Below are positions 47,057-56,506 of a stretch of 64,000 bases of DNA, one piece after another; within the stretch, counting starts at the first letter, position 1, and every line of letters begins with the position of its first letter. Made by a program: the position numbers and the translations under genes. Under the pieces are notes generated by a model, which was given only the letters and a program-made list of their open reading frames with translations, did no database searches and was not told where the DNA came from. This DNA comes from JAKAGZ01 sp963748105 (lineage in GTDB: Bacteria; Bacteroidota; Ignavibacteria; Ignavibacteriales; Ignavibacteriaceae). Location of the stretch: assembly GCA_963748105.1 (NCBI GenBank), contig CAVVHP010000011.1:1-64000 (forward strand), given 5' to 3'.

Positions 47057-47807
47057 TTAAAACACTCCCAGTAATTTCAAAGACATAATAAATACCGCAA
47101 CAACCAAAATTATCTTTATTAATTTCTCGCCCTTTTTTAACGGCAAACTTCGCTGCCCACCAGGCACCTGTTGCATTGCCGATCGCGAGCGCTATTCCGA
47201 AAAACCAGTTGACATTATCCGTGAAAATAAAAATTAATAAAGCCGGTATTGTATAAATAAGCACAATAAAAACCTTGTGCATATTTACATAAACAAGGTT
47301 CAGTTTCATTAACCTCTGAAGTGCGGCCATCAGTATAAAGCCCACTCCTACCTGTATGAATCCGCCGTAAAAGCCGATTCCGAACATTGCAATGTAGGCA
47401 GAGAATGGAATTTTAGTATTGCCTTCATCCGAGAGGGTAACCTTTTTCTGCGGAATTATCATCGACAGAATTATCCCGATCATTACCACACCGAGAATTT
47501 TCTGGAACACCGCGTCGCTTAAATTAACTGCAAGCAGGGCACCGACAATTGAGCCGGGAAGCGTGAGAAGCGACAGCTTCATGCTTATGTCGAACTGCTG
47601 GTATTTTTCTTTTTTGAAAGAATAAACCGCGGAGATGTTCTGAATAAAAATGGCAATCCGGTTTGTTCCGTTTGCCAGCGCGGAATCCAGGCCAAGAAAA
47701 ATGAGAGTGGGTAAGGTTAATGTTGAACCGCCGCCAGCGTTAACATTTATAAATCCTGCGATCAGGCCGACACCAAATAAAATTATAGCTGATAAATAAT
47801 CCGGCAA
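47057..47807 (-). CDS. TauE/SafE family membrane permease, frame break near 3' end
   Basis: About 249 residues with eight membrane segments after correction. N-terminal repeat IILFGVGLIAGFINVNAGGG and second repeat MFGIGFYGGFIQVGVGFIL are family signatures. As written the frame drifts after AAKFAVKKG and ends at 46968; removing one base in the T-run 47133-47138 (plus strand) gives a hydrophobic last helix KIILVVAVFIMSLKLLGVF and a stop at 47057. Members export sulfite, sulfoacetate or other organosulfur anions; the substrate is not known. Confidence 0.87.
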
Positions 47808-47848
47808 CTGTTTCTCCGCTAATATTTATTATAAATTATTATGAAAAA

Positions 47849-48049
47849 TTAATCGTCATGTTTTGCTGGCGGTATTTTTTCCGCTTTTTCCAGTTTCCCA
47901 ACCAGTCTTTCCGGCTGATGTATCAGCAATGGAAGGCAGCGTGAACAAATAAATGCCGGCTTACCGGTATACGTTAGGGTTACCAGCGGGATATCATTTT
48001 CAGACGTATTGCAATTGAGGCAATACTTTTGTATGGAACTTTGGTTCAT
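47849..48049 (-). CDS. Small protein with two CxxC pairs
   Basis: 66 residues. YCLNCNTSE and FICSRCLPLLIH place two Cys-x-x-Cys pairs about 20 residues apart, forming a probable zinc ribbon. No named family recognised. It lies 59 bp upstream of, and divergent from, the Crp/Fnr regulator at the head of the nitrite/NO island, so it may belong to that region. Confidence 0.6.
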   Translation of the reverse strand: MNQSSIQKYCLNCNTSENDIPLVTLTYTGKPAFICSRCLPLLIHQPERLVGKLEKAEKIPPAKHDD

Positions 48050-48108
48050 TATTAAACCTGGTCATTATTTGTATAAAATCTGTTCATTAAAATTACTAAT
48101 TTGTTATT

Positions 48109-48808
48109 ATGAAAACCGAAGAAAACCTGAAAAAAACCACTCTGCGCGATGTTCCGTTATTTTCTGAAATGGATGTCTCACATCTCCGTGAAATTTCTGA
48201 AATAAGCAGGATAGAGGAGTTCAAAAAAAATCAGCATATATTTCTGGAGAACGAACCCTACAGGGGATTTTATATAGTCTTGAGAGGCAATGTAAAAGTG
48301 TACAGGGTTTCGGCAGAAGGAAAAGAATATATTCTTCACCTGCGCAAACCTCCGCAGCCCTTTGCGGACGTTCCTCTTTTTGAGGAAGGGGGAAATTACC
48401 CGGCCAACGCGCAGGCTCTCGATGACAGCCTGCTTCTGTTTATTCCCGAAAGAAGAGTTCACCGACCTGATCAGGAAAAATCCCTCCATTGCTTTTAAAA
48501 TGCTTGCCGGTTTCGCAAAGCGAATGAGAAATATGACGAACAAGATGGAGGAAATTTCCACCAAAGAAGTTTCAAGCCGCCTGGCCCGGTTTATACTGGA
48601 AGAAATTGAAAAGAACGGTTCCGTAAAACTCGAAGAACCGTTTCTGCGCCTGACAATATCCAAGTCTACTGTTGCAACATACCTTGGCACAATTACAGAG
48701 ACACTTTCCCGTACATTTAAAAAATTCCAGGATGAAAATATTATTGTAGTGAACGGAAAGAAAATCTTCGTAAAAGACCTCAATAAACTGAAGCAACTCG
48801 CTAAATAA
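48109..48808 (+). CDS. Crp/Fnr-family regulator of the nitrite/NO island (DNR/NnrR-like), one frame break
   Basis: About 232 residues after joining two frames. Cyclic-nucleotide-binding-like fold: VPLFSEMDVSHLREISEISR, IFLENEPYRGFYIVLRGNVK; C-terminal HTH with recognition helix ISKSTVATYLGTITETLSRTFKKF. The break is in the CCC run at 48445-48447; with one C less the protein reads LLLFIPKEEFTDL. No cysteine cluster for Fe-S. Position and two TTGAC-N4-GTCAA boxes before nirK and the DUF2249 genes support a DNR/NnrR-type role in NO-dependent activation (inference). Confidence 0.87.
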
Positions 48809-48906
48809 GAAAACCCTTCCGCAAAAACAAATCTGGCTAAAAAGCGTTAAAAATGCGGGAAATCCTCACCTAATCAGATAAAAAAATCCGATTAAAACAC
48901 TGTTTT

Positions 48907-48920
48907 TTGACTTAAGTCAA
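48907..48920. promoter_or_regulatory. FNR/DNR-type box upstream of nirK
   Basis: Perfect dyad TTGAC-TTAA-GTCAA centred about 87 bp before the nirK start. This is the form recognised by DNR/NnrR-type Crp/Fnr regulators; a matching gene lies immediately upstream. Confidence 0.8.
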
Positions 48921-48999
48921 GGCACACCCGGCACAGTACTGTTAATTTTTATCAGGAAATTAAAGAAATGTTTTAAGTGGAATTTTAATCGGAGATAAA

Positions 49000-50471
49000 A
49001 TGAAAAAATTATTCAATCTCAAAATATTTTCAATCATAATTTTATTATCGACAGCAACGCTGATTTCTATGGTGATTATTCAGGGCTGCGAAAAAAATGA
49101 AAGCTTACAGGGAACAGAATTTGCAAAATTAACCCACGCTCCCGATGTACCTGCACCGATTATGAGAGATCATCCAACCAAGGTAATTGTTAACCTTGAA
49201 ACCAAACAGGTGGTGGGGCGCCTCGCTGACGGAGTTGAATATCCGTTCTGGACATTCGGCGGAAAGGTTCCGGGAAAATTTATAAGAATAAAAGTAGGAG
49301 ATCTTGTAGAGTTTCATCTCCATAACAGCCCGACAAGCACAATGCCTCACAACATTGATATGCACGCAGTAACAGGTCCCGGCGGCGGAGCCCCGGTTTC
49401 AGAAACATTACCCGGGCACACATCCGTTTTTTCATTCAGGGCCGAACGTGCCGGGCTGTTTATTTATCACTGCGCTACCCAGCCGGTTCCGCTTCATATA
49501 GCAAACGGTATGTACGGATTGATTTTAGTTGAACCCAAAGACGGATTTGACCCGGTTGATAAAGAGTTTTATGTAATGCAGAGTGAATTCTATACAAAGG
49601 ATGATTACGGCACTCCCGGTCTTCAGCAATTTTCGATGGAAAAAGCGACTTGCGGAAAATCCAACCTATGTAGTCTTTAATGGTTCTGTTGGCTCCCTTA
49701 CAAATTCAAATGCCTTGCAGGCCAAGAGTTGGTGATAAAATAAGAATGTTTGTGGGCAATATCGGTCCCAATAAAATATCATCATTCCATATTATCGGTG
49801 AAATATTTGATAAGGTCTATGATTATGGCGGAAAGGACGTTACACAGAGAAACGTTCAGACAGTTTTAATCCCGGCGGGGGGCGCAGCTATAGTAGAGTT
49901 CACAGTGAAGGTGCCGGGTACATACCTGCTTGTCGATCATTCAATTTTCCGCGCTTTTAATAAGGGCGCAATTGGAATGTTAAAGGTAAGCGGCGAACCG
50001 AACAAAGAAATTTTTTCAGGAAAGCAAAAAGATGAAATTTACACCGGTTCTCAGGCTGAGTTAAACGGCGGACCAATAAAAGAAGATGATTCAAATATTA
50101 CGGCAGACAATGGGAGCGCAACGACAATTAATGAAAATGATATAAATGCGGTTATTGAAAAAGGCAAAGAAGTTTTTTCAAGAACCTGTATTGCCTGTCA
50201 CCAGGCAAACGGAAAAGGGCTTCCCGGAATTTTTCCGCCGCTCGCCAAATCTGAATTTCTTAATGCAGATAAAGAAAGAGCTATTGGTATTGTTCTTAAC
50301 GGCAAAAAAGGAGCCGTAACAGTTAATGGTCAGACTTTTAATAACATTATGCCTCCGCAGAATCTATCTGATGGTGAAGTCGCCGCAGTTCTGACCTATG
50401 TTTATCACTCTTTCGATAATTCAAAGAAAGTTGTGAAAACAGAAGAAGTAACAAAACAAAGAAATAAATAG
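49000..50471 (+). CDS. nirK: Copper nitrite reductase with C-terminal cytochrome c domain, two frame breaks
   Basis: About 489 residues after correction. Lipoprotein-like signal ending VIIQGCEKN. First cupredoxin domain carries copper ligands in MPHNIDMHAV, FIYHCATQPVPLHIANGMYG (type 1 Cys, His, Met; type 2 His). Second domain has FHIIGEIFD and LLVDHSIFRAFNKGAIG (type 2 His). A haem c domain follows with CIACHQANGKGLPGIFPPL and a methionine ligand probably in NIMPPQNLS. Reduces nitrite to NO in the periplasm. Breaks: one extra T at 49650-49651 and one extra base near 49725; together they restore YVVFNGSVGSL through VGDKIRMF. Confidence 0.95.
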
Positions 50472-50496
50472 AAATAGTAATTCGCGTGAAATAAAA

Positions 50497-51268
50497 ATGT
50501 CAACGAAATTCTTTTTAATAATAATTATGACCGTCTTTAGTCTGAAATTAAATGCGCAGAGTCAGATAAACACGAAGGTATCGGACACAAAAATGGTCCT
50601 GGTTACAGGAGGATATTATACTCCGTTATTCAGGCAAAAAGGAAACTCTGAGAAGGAATTAGTTAGACCATTTTATTTGGATATTCACGCGGTTACTAAC
50701 GAACAGTTTCTGCGGTTTGTAAAAGCCAACCCGGAATGGAGCCGATCAAAAGTAAAAAAGATATTTGCTGATGAATCCTACCTCAAAGACTGGCAAAGTG
50801 ATTTTAATCCCGGTAAGAATGTGAATTCCATCCGCACCGGTCACTTATGTTTCATGGTTCGCGGCAAAAGCCTATAGCAAGTGGGTCGGTAAAAGGCTTC
50901 CAACTCTGGCCGAATGGGAATTTGTCGCAATGGCGGGTGAAAATAGTCCCGGACCAAATAAGGATAAAAAATTTAATGAAAGACTTATCCGCTGGTATTC
51001 CGCAGAGTTGCCGCAACGACTTAATGATGTAATGTCCGGTGATAAAAATTACTGGGGAGTCTATGATATGTTCGGGCTTATCCGTGAATGGACATTTGAT
51101 TTCAACACAACAAATATCAATGGAACAGCAATTTGCGGAGGCGGTTCAGCCGGGGCAACAGATTTAACTAATTATCCCGCATTCCTGAGATATGGATTTA
51201 ACAGCTGCCTCAGCGCCAATTCTGATTTAGGCAACCTTGGTTTCAGGTGCGCAAAAAATGCTGAATAA
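50497..51268 (+). CDS. nirV: NirV-like formylglycine-generating-enzyme-family protein, one frame break
   Basis: About 256 residues with a signal peptide. FGE-sulfatase (SUMF1-like) domain: MVLVTGGYYTPLFR, FYLDIHAVTNEQFLRFVKAN, WVGKRLPTLAEWEFVA, YDMFGLIREWTFDF, CGGGSAGATD and LGNLGFRCAKN. An extra base at 50831-50834 splits it. NirV encoded next to nirK in Rhodobacter and others belongs to this fold; its role in nitrite reduction is unsettled. It lies 25 bp after nirK. Confidence 0.87.
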
Positions 51269-51290
51269 AGTTTTTAAAAGGAGAATGAAC

Positions 51291-51993
51291 ATGAAAAAAT
51301 ATTTATTGGTAATTCCCGCATCTGTTTTGTTAACCGGTGCAGTTTATTTCTTTGGACCCGGAAATAACAATTCCGGGAAATCAAAGCCTGCCGTAAAAAA
51401 CGCCGAAGTTACAAACGAATGTGACAAAACCGGATGACGATGACTGCTGCAAAGCAATAAAAATAACAGAAGGAAGTTATACCGATATGTCCGTTTATCT
51501 TTCAAACGGCAAATGGACAGATCAGGACGGCAATAAGACAGAATTAGGTAATTTCAAAAATAAAAATGTTGTTCTGGCGATGTTTTTCGCATCCTGCCAG
51601 TCGGCCTGCCCCGTAATAGTAAATGATATGAAAATAATTGAGAAGACAATACCTGAAAATAAAAGAGATAACTACAGGTTTGTACTGGTTTCAATTGATC
51701 CTGAAAGAGACACGCCCGCGGTTTTGAAAAATTATGCGAGAGACCATAACCTCAAATCATCAAACTGGACATTATTAACCGGAAGTAAAGACGATATAAT
51801 GGAGCTTGCAATGATGCTCGGGTTTAAATACAGTAAAAATTCATCGGGAGGCTTTACACATACCAACCTTATTTCATTCTTAAATGAAAAAGGAGAGATA
51901 ATTTCCCAGAACGACGGCCTGGTTGTGGATATGGGTCTGGTTTCTAAAACAATTTCAAAACTAAATGATATAAACAAAACAGTAAAACCTTGA
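51291..51993 (+). CDS. SCO1/SenC-family copper chaperone, one frame break
   Basis: About 233 residues from ATG 51291, preceded by AAAAGGAG at good spacing. Signal/anchor helix KKYLLVIPASVLLTGAVYFF. Thioredoxin-like SCO domain with the Cu-binding Cys pair FFASCQSACPVIVND and the distal His in GGFTHTNLISF. The acidic-cysteine stretch CDKPDDDDCC ahead of the domain is unusual and may bind metal. One A too many in the run 51426-51429 breaks the frame. Probably loads copper into NirK or the haem-copper proteins of the island. Confidence 0.9.
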
Positions 51994-52003
51994 CATAAGT
52001 CAA
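51990..52003. promoter_or_regulatory. FNR/DNR-type box upstream of the DUF2249 genes
   Basis: Perfect dyad TTGAC-ATAA-GTCAA overlapping the SCO stop codon, about 79 bp (centre) before the first DUF2249 start. Same arms as the box before nirK. Confidence 0.8.
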
Positions 52004-52074
52004 GGAGAGAAACTCTCATCACATTTAATTTAAGCATTGTAAATATTAATTAAATAATAAAAAAGGAACTTAAG

Positions 52075-52311
52075 ATGTCAGACACAAATATGAATACAAT
52101 CGATGTCCGTCCGATCATACCAAGAGAAAAACACCCGGCTATTTTTTCAATGTTTAACTCGCTTCAGCCGGGCGAGGCAATGCTGCTGATAAATGATCAC
52201 GATCCCAAACCGCTTTATTACCAGATGGAGGCTGAAAATCAAGGACAGTTTAAGTGGAAGTATGTTGAGCAGGGACCGGAAGTCTGGAAAGTCAATATTA
52301 AAAAAGTTTAG
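52075..52311 (+). CDS. DUF2249 domain protein
   Basis: 78 residues, one DUF2249 domain: IDVRPIIPREKHPAIFSMFN, LQPGEAMLLINDHDPKPLYYQM, and GQFKWKYVEQGPEVWKVNI. This TusA-like fold is common in nitrite/NO gene clusters, but its reaction is unknown. Frame intact; AAAGGA upstream. First gene after a DNR-type box, followed 14 bp later by a two-domain relative. Confidence 0.88.
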   Translation: MSDTNMNTIDVRPIIPREKHPAIFSMFNSLQPGEAMLLINDHDPKPLYYQMEAENQGQFKWKYVEQGPEVWKVNIKKV

Positions 52312-52325
52312 AAGGAAAAATTGAA

Positions 52326-52835
52326 ATGAATATGGAAAGAATTGTTGAACTGGATGTACGCCCGATACTCGCTTCCGGCAAAGACCCCTTCATGGATATT
52401 ATGGGAAAAGTAAAGGAACTTAAGGATGACGAAACATTATTGATTCTGAATACGTTTGAGCCGGTGCCTCTTTATTCGGTATTGGGTAGCAAGGGATTCG
52501 GTCACAAAACAATCAATGAAAACGGTGAATTTAAAATTTATTTCTTTAAAGAAGAAAATTCTTCCTCCGTAAATGGAAATGAAAAACCGGGTAAACCCGA
52601 ATTCAATGAAGAAGTTTTTGAACTGGACGTAAGAGGCCTCGAACCACCTGAACCGATGGTGAAAATTTTGGAAACACTTCCAGGGTTAAGCGATAACACG
52701 ATACTGCTCGTTCATCACCACCGTGAGCCATTAATGCTTTATGATAAACTTGCTGAACGCGGGTATACTGCCATCGCAAATAAAATTGAAGAAAATTATT
52801 ACAAAGTAGTCATAACAAAAAATAAAGAAGATTAA
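52326..52835 (+). CDS. Tandem DUF2249 protein (two domains)
   Basis: 169 residues with two DUF2249 units. Unit 1 (about 5-75): ELDVRPILASGKDPFMDIMG, ETLLILNTFEPVPLYSVLG, then GEFKIYFF. Unit 2 (about 98-165): FELDVRGLEPPEPMVKILET, TILLVHHHREPLMLYDKLAE, YYKVVIT. His residues in the HHHREP loop and the analogous DHDPKP of the neighbour could bind metal. Frame intact. Ends 5 bp before the membrane protein, so translation is probably coupled. Confidence 0.88.
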   Translation: MNMERIVELDVRPILASGKDPFMDIMGKVKELKDDETLLILNTFEPVPLYSVLGSKGFGHKTINENGEFKIYFFKEENSSSVNGNEKPGKPEFNEEVFELDVRGLEPPEPMVKILETLPGLSDNTILLVHHHREPLMLYDKLAERGYTAIANKIEENYYKVVITKNKED

Positions 52836-52840
52836 GTATT

Positions 52841-54132
52841 ATGCAGCCCACACAGATAGCCGGTAAAATGTCTCCCTCCTATAAAATGGTTGGGAAATAT
52901 TTCATTGCTTCCATTTTGGGATTTGTGGTGCTGACATTAGTAATGTTTCTAAATGCTGCTTCAATTAAAGGCTTTCATTTCCAGCCGAAACTGCTCGGAT
53001 TAACACACATTGCGACACTCGGCTGGATTACAATGATAATTTTCGGTGCGATGTTTCAACTTGTTCCAGTTGTACTTCAGGTAAAACTTTTCAGCGAGAA
53101 GCTCGCCGAAGCGCAATTCTGGATTTTCCTGTTCGGCCTTACAGGGATGGTTTTATCTTTTTTTAAGTTCGATACTTTTCTTCTTGCAATTTTTGCTTCG
53201 CTGGTTTCTCTTGCAATGCTGATTTTTATTTTCAACATAACTATGTCGATGATAAAGGTTAAAGAATGGAATATAACCGGTACATATATCGCCGCGGCTC
53301 TTATCTATCTTTTCTTTACAGTGGTTGCCGGTATTATGATGGCTATGAATCTTTATGACCCGTATTTCAAAACAAATCATCTTGAATATTTAAAACTTCA
53401 CGCGCACTTCGCTTTTGTCGGCTGGGTTTCGATGGTGATAATGGGAGTAAGTTATAAACTCATCCCGATGTTTTCACTATCACACGGTTTTTCTCTCAAG
53501 CCTGCAAAATGGGTTTTCGGGTTTATCAATGCCGGGCTTTTGCTGCTGACTGTTGAATACCATTTTCCTGAAAGAACAATTATGCTGCCGATAGGAACAA
53601 TATTAATTGCGGCCGGTAATTTGATTTTTCTTTACCAGGTTTATTTAATAATGAAAAGCCGCGTGCGAAAAATCCTGGACGTAGGTCTCACTTACTCGAT
53701 GATTTCATTCGGTATGATGTTCATTGCAACGGCCCTCGGGGTTTTCCTTGTTTTTGAAAAATATCTTAAGCCGGATTATTTGTCAAAACTCGTTTTAATA
53801 TATGGTTATTTAATTCTTTTCGGATATTTCTCGCTGATCATAGTCGGCCAAATGTATAAGATAGTTCCATTCCTTGTTTGGTTTCATAAATTCAGCGCCA
53901 AAGTCGGGCTTGAGCCTGTGCCGATGTTAAAGGATATGTTCGATGAAAATTATGCAAAAGTAGAATTTGTGATTATGAATTGCGCACTGGCCGGAACCGT
54001 TGCGCGCGATAGCTTTCGAAAATCAACTGACGATGTACATATTCAACCGGACTTATGTTTTTAAGTTCGCTGATATTTATGAAAAACATGTTTTCAATCT
54101 TTTTAACAAAAGGAATAAAAAATGGTAACTGA
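52841..54132 (+). CDS. Haem-copper-oxidase-I-like integral membrane protein, two frame breaks near 3' end
   Basis: About 429 residues with roughly twelve membrane segments. Histidines at the ends of helices, THIATLGWITMIIFGAMFQL and LHAHFAFVGWVSMVIMGVSY, repeat the His-helix pattern of cytochrome oxidase/NorB subunit I, but the HH pair and HxxxY of the catalytic site are not seen, so it may bind haem without oxidase activity. As written it stops at 54064; removing one base in GCGCGCG (54002-54008) and one T of the run at 54057-54061 gives FENQLTMYIFNRTYV followed by a last helix and a stop at 54132. Coupled to DUF2249 and DUF59 genes. Confidence 0.8.
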
Positions 54133-54422
54133 AGAACAGGTGATGAACACATTAAAAATTCGTTATCGATCCTGAAATCGGAATAAACATAGTTGATCTC
54201 GGGCTGGTTTACGATGTAATTATTGAAGAAGCTACGATAACAGTGACAATGACATTAACAACACCAGGCTGCCCTATGCACAGCAGCATAACTGGATGGG
54301 TTGAAAACCAGGTTAAAGCGCTGGAACCGGGTTACGAAGTATTTGTAAACCTTGTCTGGGAACCGGCATGGACACCCGACAAAATGAGCGCAGAAGCAAA
54401 ACAATCTTTAGGCCAGGAATAA
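54122..54422 (+). CDS. MIP18/DUF59 (PaaD-like) protein, one frame break
   Basis: About 99 residues after dropping one A from the run at 54154-54158. Start VTEEQVMNTLK, then VIDPEIGINIVDLGLVYDV, TVTMTLTTPGCPMHSSI and VNLVWEPAWTPDKMS: the MIP18 fold with the conserved Cys of TPGCP. Relatives (SufT, PaaD, CIAO2) assist Fe-S or metal-cofactor assembly. Overlaps the corrected end of the membrane protein by 11 bp, so probably translated together. In NO clusters it may repair or insert metal centres (inference). Confidence 0.85.
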
Positions 54423-54438
54423 AATGAGGATGCTGAAC

Positions 54439-54536
54439 TGTCATTTCGACGATCCCGACGTGTCGGGAGAGGAGAAATCTTCTGTTGCTTAAACGAAAAG
54501 ATTTCTCATCTCGCTAAAGCGGGATTCGAAATGACA
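54439..54536. repeat. GTCATTTCGA-family palindromic repeat, 98 bp
   Basis: Ends are inverted: TGTCATTTCGA and TCGAAATGACA. Inner dyads include CCCGACGTGTCGGG and CTCGCTAAAGCGGG, plus AGAAATCT / AGATTTCT. Same layout as the copies at 56371 and 62164. MITE-like element. Confidence 0.85.
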
Positions 54537-54566
54537 TAATCGTTAGAAAAAAAAGGAGATGAATTT

Positions 54567-55022
54567 TTGTTTACAACTGTAAGATATTTTATTAAAACAA
54601 GCGTTGTATTTCTGATAATCGGAATATTATCCGGACTTTACATGTCAGCCGCTAAAAATGTATTCCACACACCGTTCGGGCCTGATCTCGTTTCGGCACA
54701 CGCGCATATAATATTAGTCGGCTCAGTTATGATGATGATAATGGGGGTCGCTCTCTGGTTTTTCCCCCGCGCAGAAAAGACGGATAAAAAATACAACCCG
54801 TCGCTGATCCTTATAACCTATTGGCTGATGACTATATCAACCGCGACAAGATTTATTTTTCAGGCCGCCGCCGGATTCGTTTATATTGACTGGATTAATG
54901 TGATGATAACAGTCACATCAACATTCCAGGTAATTGCGATACTGTTCTTCTTCTTTTCAATGTGGGGAAGAATAAGGCCTGTCGGCAGCCAGTACCGCGA
55001 AGCAAAAGGAGAGAGGTTTTAG
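54567..55022 (+). CDS. Small haem-copper-oxidase-I-like membrane protein
   Basis: 151 residues from TTG 54567, with AAAAGGAG 8 bases upstream. Four hydrophobic segments: FIKTSVVFLIIGILSGLYMS, SAHAHIILVGSVMMMIMGVA, LILITYWLMTISTATRFIFQ and VITVTSTFQVIAILFFFF (approximate). The AHAH in the second segment mirrors the THIA/LHAH helices of the larger membrane protein upstream, so it looks like a four-helix piece of the same fold. Frame intact. Function unknown; haem binding is plausible. Confidence 0.78.
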   Translation: MFTTVRYFIKTSVVFLIIGILSGLYMSAAKNVFHTPFGPDLVSAHAHIILVGSVMMMIMGVALWFFPRAEKTDKKYNPSLILITYWLMTISTATRFIFQAAAGFVYIDWINVMITVTSTFQVIAILFFFFSMWGRIRPVGSQYREAKGERF

Positions 55023-55023
55023 T

Positions 55024-55725
55024 ATGGAATTAAAAACAAATGAAGCAATATTTAACTCTAAAAGAGTAGCACGCTATGAGGAAATTGCACGCAAAGCAGT
55101 TTTTGGCTACGATCAACTTTTTACTATGGCGTTGTCAATTTTGGAGGTTAATCATAATGAAGCTGCAAATGTATTGGTTGTGGGTTGCGGAAGCGGAATG
55201 GAATTAACAACATTTGGAAATATTATGCCGAATTGGCGTATTACGGGTGTTGATCCTTCAGCGGAGATGATTCAATTAGCTAAAACGAAAATTGATGAAT
55301 ACAATTTAAATGAGCGTATTTTGCTGCATCAAGGTTATGTAGAAGGTTTGCCCGAAAAAGAAACTTATGATTTTTCAACATTAATATTCGTGCTTCGGTT
55401 TATTCCCGAAACCAAAGATAAGATTTCACTTCTCAATAATATTTCAAAAAGATTAAAGCCTGGTGCTAAACTTATTATTATAGATCAATACGGCGATCCG
55501 AATAATGAAGAATTTATTAATATGTCAAATTCCTGGAAAAATTTCATGAAATATGAAGGTGCATCTCCTGAATTGGTAGAAAAAATATTTAATCAGGCTG
55601 GTGAACATAGTCTTATTAATGAACAAGAATTATTAAAAATATTATCGGAGTCTGGATTTGAAAAACTCCATCGCTTTTATAATTCATTCATTCATGGTGG
55701 ATGGATTGTCCAAAAAAAATATTAG
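55024..55725 (+). CDS. Class I SAM-dependent methyltransferase
   Basis: 233 residues. SAM-binding motif VLVVGCGSGMELTTFG, acidic residue in ITGVDPSAEMIQLAK, then TYDFSTLIFVLRF and KRLKPGAKLIIIDQYG. Generic methyltransferase of the Methyltransf_25 type; substrate unknown. It lies 1 bp after the small membrane protein but its sequence appears more AT-rich than its neighbours and has no frame break, so it may be a later arrival in the operon (inference; composition not computed). Confidence 0.87.
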   Translation: MELKTNEAIFNSKRVARYEEIARKAVFGYDQLFTMALSILEVNHNEAANVLVVGCGSGMELTTFGNIMPNWRITGVDPSAEMIQLAKTKIDEYNLNERILLHQGYVEGLPEKETYDFSTLIFVLRFIPETKDKISLLNNISKRLKPGAKLIIIDQYGDPNNEEFINMSNSWKNFMKYEGASPELVEKIFNQAGEHSLINEQELLKILSESGFEKLHRFYNSFIHGGWIVQKKY

Positions 55726-55743
55726 AATGGAGAAATAATTAAA

Positions 55744-56035
55744 ATGTTCACTGATTCTTTTCAGAATATAATTACTTTATTAATCACTGAAGACTGCATA
55801 AACTGCAAAGCCTGTGACACTATCTGCCCGTCAAATGCGATTTATCCGGGCGGAAAAGAATTACAAATTAAATAACATAAAACACAAAGCACCTGTTAAG
55901 GATTACTATTACATAGTTCCGGAAAAATGCAACTTCTGCGAAGGAGTGTATGAAGAACCGGAATGTGTAAATATTTGTCCGATGGATGCTATTAAAGAAG
56001 TAAAAACAAAAAAGAAAGAGGTCTCAAATGTCTGA
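55744..56035 (+). CDS. 2x[4Fe-4S] ferredoxin, one frame break
   Basis: About 96 residues. First cluster motif EDCINCKACDTICPSNAI (C-x2-C-x2-C-x3-C); second PEKCNFCEGVYEEPECVNIC with a longer C-x7 spacing. Removing one A from the run at 55854-55857 reads PGGKNYKLNNIKHKAPV across the break. The long spacing resembles ferredoxins of the Alvin/FdxN type. Probable electron donor to enzymes of this island. Its stop overlaps the cupin start by 8 bp. Confidence 0.88.
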
Positions 56036-56358
56036 AGAAAAAACAACTGAAGTAAAAAATCTTCTTGAGCAGCTAAACTACCAGGAAGAATCAATAGTAA
56101 GTAAAATATTATTGAAAAAAGAAACAGGAAACGTTACCCTTGTTTGCATTTGATGCGGGACAGGGATTAACGGAACACACTTCACCGTTTGATGCACTGG
56201 TTCAATGTCTTGAAGGGAAAATTGATATAAAAGTTGGTGAAGAAAATTTTACCGTTTCATCAGGTGAAATGCTGAAACTTCCCGCAACAATTCCGCACGG
56301 ATTAAAAGCGGTTGAGAAAACAAAAATGATTTTAACAATGATTAAAAGTTCAAATTAA
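56028..56358 (+). CDS. Cupin-domain protein, one frame break
   Basis: About 109 residues. After an N-terminal helix, the cupin barrel reads ALVQCLEGKIDIKVGEENFT then SSGEMLKLPATIPHGLKAVE; the usual first-motif His pair is present as HTSPFDA, with the second-motif His in IPHGL. Deleting one T at 56140-56141 gives NVTLFAFDAGQGLTEH. Small cupins of this type often occur in nitrosative-stress clusters and may bind a metal. Role unknown. Confidence 0.83.
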
Positions 56359-56370
56359 AAAATTGCTTTT

Positions 56371-56459
56371 TGTCATTTCGAGTCCGCATAAGCGGGCGAG
56401 AAATCTACCCCACCCCAAAAAAGATTTCTCATCCGGCAACTGCCGGATTCGACTTGACA
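56371..56459. repeat. GTCATTTCGA-family palindromic repeat, 89 bp
   Basis: TGTCATTTCGAG at the left and TTCGACTTGACA at the right, with inner AGAAATCT / AGATTTCT and hairpins CCGCATAAGCGG and ATCCGGCAACTGCCGGAT. Sits between the cupin and norZ genes. Confidence 0.85.
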
Positions 56460-56506
56460 GGCTTTGATCTATAGCAAATATGAATAAATAAAAATGGGAG
56501 AATAAA

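Noticed and set aside
48178..48783. 201-codon ORF antisense to the Crp/Fnr gene
   Set aside because: Shadow of the Crp/Fnr coding strand; no ribosome site or recognisable domain.
54439..54536. CRISPR-like or ncRNA reading of the palindromic repeats
   Set aside because: Copies are dispersed singly with no regular spacers; the structure is that of MITE/REP elements.
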